Assembly (NCBI RefSeq): GCF_000069785.1
Contig: NC_010528.1
Location: 2,356,001-2,420,000 of the forward strand
DNA length: 64,000 bases
DNA from: Cupriavidus taiwanensis LMG 19424
Lineage (GTDB): Bacteria; Pseudomonadota; Gammaproteobacteria; Burkholderiales; Burkholderiaceae
Direction of reading: 5' to 3'
Shown: positions 61,814-64,000 of the stretch, one piece after another
How the letters are laid out: every line of letters starts with the position of its first letter
Position numbering within the stretch: position 1 is the stretch's first letter
Translations under genes and position numbers: made by a program
The notes under the pieces: generated by a model
Seen by the model: the letters and a program-made list of their open reading frames with translations, nothing else
Told to the model about the DNA's origin: nothing
Databases searched by the model: none

Positions 61814-62134
61814 TCAGAAACCGATGGCGGCATTGCCGACATCGACGCGGACCTTGTCGCGGTCCAGCAGCCGCGCCGCATGGCGCGCATAGTCCTGCGC
61901 CCAGGCAGCATCGCCGGAGAAGCGCGTTTCTCCTGAAAACTTGGCGACATTCAGGATCTTGTCGATCACCAGCACCTTGCCCACCGGGCTCGATGCCTGG
62001 CAGTCGAGTTCGGTGTATTCCCGGTCGAACCAGCGCCAGGCGGCATCCTCGGTGACCGCGGCCAGCTCGTCCGGACCGATCGTGAAGTCAAATTCCTTGC
62101 CGCTGCCGAACACCACCGTAAGCGTACGTGCCAT
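61814..62134 (-). CDS. Conserved-looking hypothetical protein
   Basis: 106 residues, soluble, beginning MARTLTVVFGSGKEFDFTIG and rich in acidic residues and Trp in the middle (AAWRWFDREYTELDC). I recognise no domain. The frame is open 70 codons upstream, but the ATG at 62132-62134 is preceded by GGGAG 9 bases upstream. It is the only minus-strand gene between glnS and the right edge, convergent with the FKBP gene and divergent from the ChaC-like gene. Base composition matches the neighbours. Confidence 0.65.
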   Translation of the reverse strand: MARTLTVVFGSGKEFDFTIGPDELAAVTEDAAWRWFDREYTELDCQASSPVGKVLVIDKILNVAKFSGETRFSGDAAWAQDYARHAARLLDRDKVRVDVGNAAIGF

Positions 62135-62388
62135 CGCAGGCTCCCTGGGTTGGATGGAGGCCCCATTGTAAGGACTCGGCGGCGCCAGCGGCGTGCAATT
62201 CGCGCTGTCCTGATCCGCGACAAGGCGCGGCGGAGCGCGGCCATGGCGGGTGGCAACGGCGGCACGCGGCCCGGACCGTTGTCTGGCGCCCACACCCGGA
62301 CCGCTGACTCGGACAATTCCGAGCAAAAGTGCCACTTGTGGCATTTCCCGCGCCTGCCCGGGACGCCGCTTTGATTTATGCTTGCAGC

Positions 62389-63150
62389 ATGGGCATCACG
62401 CGACAGGACCTCGAATCCGACCGGCTGCGCACCTCGCTGTGCAGCACCCCGGTTGCGTCCTCGCTGTTGCCCGAGGCCGCGCTGGAGCAGTCGCTGGCCG
62501 ATACGCTGGCGCGCCGCCCCGACGATCCCGCGCTGGGCGGCGATGTCTGGGTGTTCGGCTACGGCTCGCTGATCTGGAACCCGATGGTGGTGCACACCGA
62601 GCGCCAGCGCGCCACGGTGCACGGCTACCACCGCGGCTTCTACCTCTATTCCCGCATCAACCGCGGCACCTGGGACAATCCCGGGCTGGTGCTGGGCCTG
62701 GACCGCGGCGGCTGCTGCCACGGCATGGTGTTCCGCGTGCCCAGCCAGGTAGTCGAGCAGGAGTTCCGCGTGCTGTGGCGCCGCGAGATGCTGACCGGCG
62801 CCTACCATCCCCGCTGGCTGCGCATCCGCGTCGGCACCCCCGGCGCGCCGGAGCAGCGCGCGCTGGCCTTCGTCATGAACCGTTCCCACGAGGCCTACGC
62901 CGGCCGCTTGCCGGACGCCAGCGTGGTGGAACGGCTGCGCCACGCCACCGGCCTCTACGGCCCGGCGCGCGAATACCTGCAGCAAACCCTGCTGGGACTG
63001 GCCACCAACGGCGTCGACGATCCCTACCTCGGCCGGCTCTGGCGCCAGCTGCAGGCGGGCGATGCCGCCGATGCCGACCATGCCGGCCGGGCCGCGGCCC
63101 ACGCACCGGACGACGCCCCGCTGCCGGCCAGCCCTCGCGAAACCGTCTGA
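62389..63150 (+). CDS. ChaC-like gamma-glutamylcyclotransferase
   Basis: 253 residues. The substrate-binding loop WVFGYGSLIWNP near 53-64 is the hallmark of ChaC-type enzymes, which cut glutathione to 5-oxoproline and Cys-Gly; the catalytic glutamate is most likely the one in WRREMLTGAYHP near 132-143. The C-terminus ends in a variable acidic/Ala-rich tail. The start at 62389 was chosen over a longer frame because it removes an unconserved, upstream-region-like segment. The ankyrin gene follows after 17 bp. Confidence 0.85.
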   Translation: MGITRQDLESDRLRTSLCSTPVASSLLPEAALEQSLADTLARRPDDPALGGDVWVFGYGSLIWNPMVVHTERQRATVHGYHRGFYLYSRINRGTWDNPGLVLGLDRGGCCHGMVFRVPSQVVEQEFRVLWRREMLTGAYHPRWLRIRVGTPGAPEQRALAFVMNRSHEAYAGRLPDASVVERLRHATGLYGPAREYLQQTLLGLATNGVDDPYLGRLWRQLQAGDAADADHAGRAAAHAPDDAPLPASPRETV

Positions 63151-63167
63151 GCCCAGGAGCTGCCGCC

Positions 63168-63968
63168 ATGACGCGCCCCGCCACCCGCACCCGCAGACAA
63201 GCACTCAATGAGTTGCTGGGGCTGGTGGGCTTGCTGATGGGCGGCGGCTTGCTGGCGGCGCAGGGCGGCCAGACCCTGGCGGCACGTCCGGCGGGCGGCG
63301 CCTCCAGCCCGACCGCGGCGGGCCCGTCGCGCAGCCCCGCAACGCAGGCGCCGGCACGCCGCGACGCCATCGGCACGCTCGACCGCAACCTGATCACCGC
63401 CGCCAGCGCCGGCGACCAGGCGCTGGTGTCGCGCCTGCTGGCAGCCGGCGCCTCGGCCCGCGCCGCCGACGAACGGGGCCACAGCGCGCTGCTGGCGGCC
63501 GTGCAGAACCACCGCACCGAGGTCGCGCGCACGCTGCTGCTGGCCGGCGCCGACGTCAACCTGAAGGATGCCGACGCCAACAGCCCGTTCCTGCTGGCGG
63601 CAGCCACTGGCCAGGCCGACATGGTCCGGCTGGCGCTGGCGCATGGCGCCGACCTCGCCAGCACCGACCGCTACCATGGCACCGCGCTGATCGCGGCCAG
63701 CCAGCAGGGCCATGTGGAAGTGGTGAAGCTGCTGCTGAAGGCCGGCATTGCCGTCGACCACGTCAATGACCTGGGCTGGACCGCGCTGCTGGAGGCGGTG
63801 ATCCTCGGCGACGGCAGCGCGCGCTACGAGGATACGGTGCAGCTGCTGCTGGATGCGGGTGCGGACGCCAACCTGCCCGACCGCGAAGGCGTGACCCCGA
63901 CGCGCCATGCGCGCGAACGCGGCTACAAGACCATGGTGAAGATGCTGATGCGGGTGCGCGGGCATTGA
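63168..63968 (+). CDS. Ankyrin repeat protein, likely exported
   Basis: 266 residues: a basic start TRPATRTRRQ and a hydrophobic stretch (LLGLVGLLMGGGLLAAQGG, about 17-35) that could be a signal or membrane anchor, a Pro/Ala/Ser linker, then about five ankyrin repeats from residue 75 (NLITAASAGDQALVSRLLAAG, HSALLAAVQNHRTEVARTLL, TALIAASQQGHVEVVKLLLKAG and so on). It is a protein-binding scaffold with unknown partner. GGAG lies about 9 bases before the ATG at 63168. It is 17 bp after the ChaC-like gene, so probably co-transcribed. Confidence 0.88.
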   Translation: MTRPATRTRRQALNELLGLVGLLMGGGLLAAQGGQTLAARPAGGASSPTAAGPSRSPATQAPARRDAIGTLDRNLITAASAGDQALVSRLLAAGASARAADERGHSALLAAVQNHRTEVARTLLLAGADVNLKDADANSPFLLAAATGQADMVRLALAHGADLASTDRYHGTALIAASQQGHVEVVKLLLKAGIAVDHVNDLGWTALLEAVILGDGSARYEDTVQLLLDAGADANLPDREGVTPTRHARERGYKTMVKMLMRVRGH

Positions 63969-64000
63969 GACCGGGACGCGCAGGAAAGAAAAAGGCTGGT

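Overview
The window is a high-GC, gene-dense chromosomal segment with no insertion sequence, prophage, CRISPR array, tRNA or rRNA that I can see. Protein sequences and gene order point to a betaproteobacterium of the Burkholderiaceae, most likely Cupriavidus. The supports are an rpsU-yqeY-dnaG-rpoD macromolecular-synthesis block, FolE2, a homoserine kinase of the APH fold, a BPSS1780-type membrane protein and several Bug/Tct tripartite tricarboxylate transporter parts. The genus is inferred from memory of gene content, not from a search.

Layout. 1-5.3 kb (minus): rpoD (cut by the window edge), dnaG, yqeY, rpsU. 5.4-12.1 kb: a YhiN-like flavoprotein, tsaD, then folE2 and dxs-ispA-xseB on the minus strand. 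12.5-19 kb: an orphan Rieske oxygenase, a DMT exporter, a mercaptopyruvate sulfurtransferase, a ZIP metal transporter, a Tat-exported dienelactone hydrolase and an NDH-2 type dehydrogenase. 19.1-25.5 kb: polA head to head with a LOG-family gene, then DUF2782, thrB and a BPSS1780 protein. 25.6-32.1 kb: uvrD diverging from valS, then galU. 32.2-36.7 kb (minus): tusA-like, Nudix, threonine aldolase, tautomerase, class II aldolase and a YbfB/YjiJ MFS carrier, the last divergent from a LysR regulator. 37.8-42.7 kb: NfeD and slipin, then alaS. 43-54.8 kb is the most accessory-looking part: CaiB/BaiF CoA transferase, DUF2214, a Bug receptor, a K+/H+ antiporter, TctB-TctA, a LysR regulator divergent from a second Bug receptor plus a gamma-glutamyltransferase-like hydrolase, and PhzF. 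54.9-64 kb: a PPOX flavoprotein, an internally rearranged CoA transferase, glnS, S4, MAPEG, YceI, YaeQ, FKBP, a ChaC-like cyclotransferase and an ankyrin protein.

How it works together. Most of the window is core machinery: replication and repair (dnaG, polA, uvrD, xseB), translation (rpsU, valS, alaS, glnS, tsaD) and isoprenoid, folate, threonine and UDP-glucose metabolism. The variable parts are small uptake and catabolism sets, each a periplasmic Bug receptor next to an enzyme, with TctBA able to act as a shared membrane part.

I found no convincing wholly new system. The best leads are a 10-bp-phased CCTTTC repeat cluster with an inverted GAAAGG pair upstream of tctBA, a CoA-transferase-family protein that looks permuted and lacks the catalytic aspartate in both halves, the head-to-head polA/LOG start arrangement, a family of intergenic hairpins, and dyads in front of the two LysR-controlled units.
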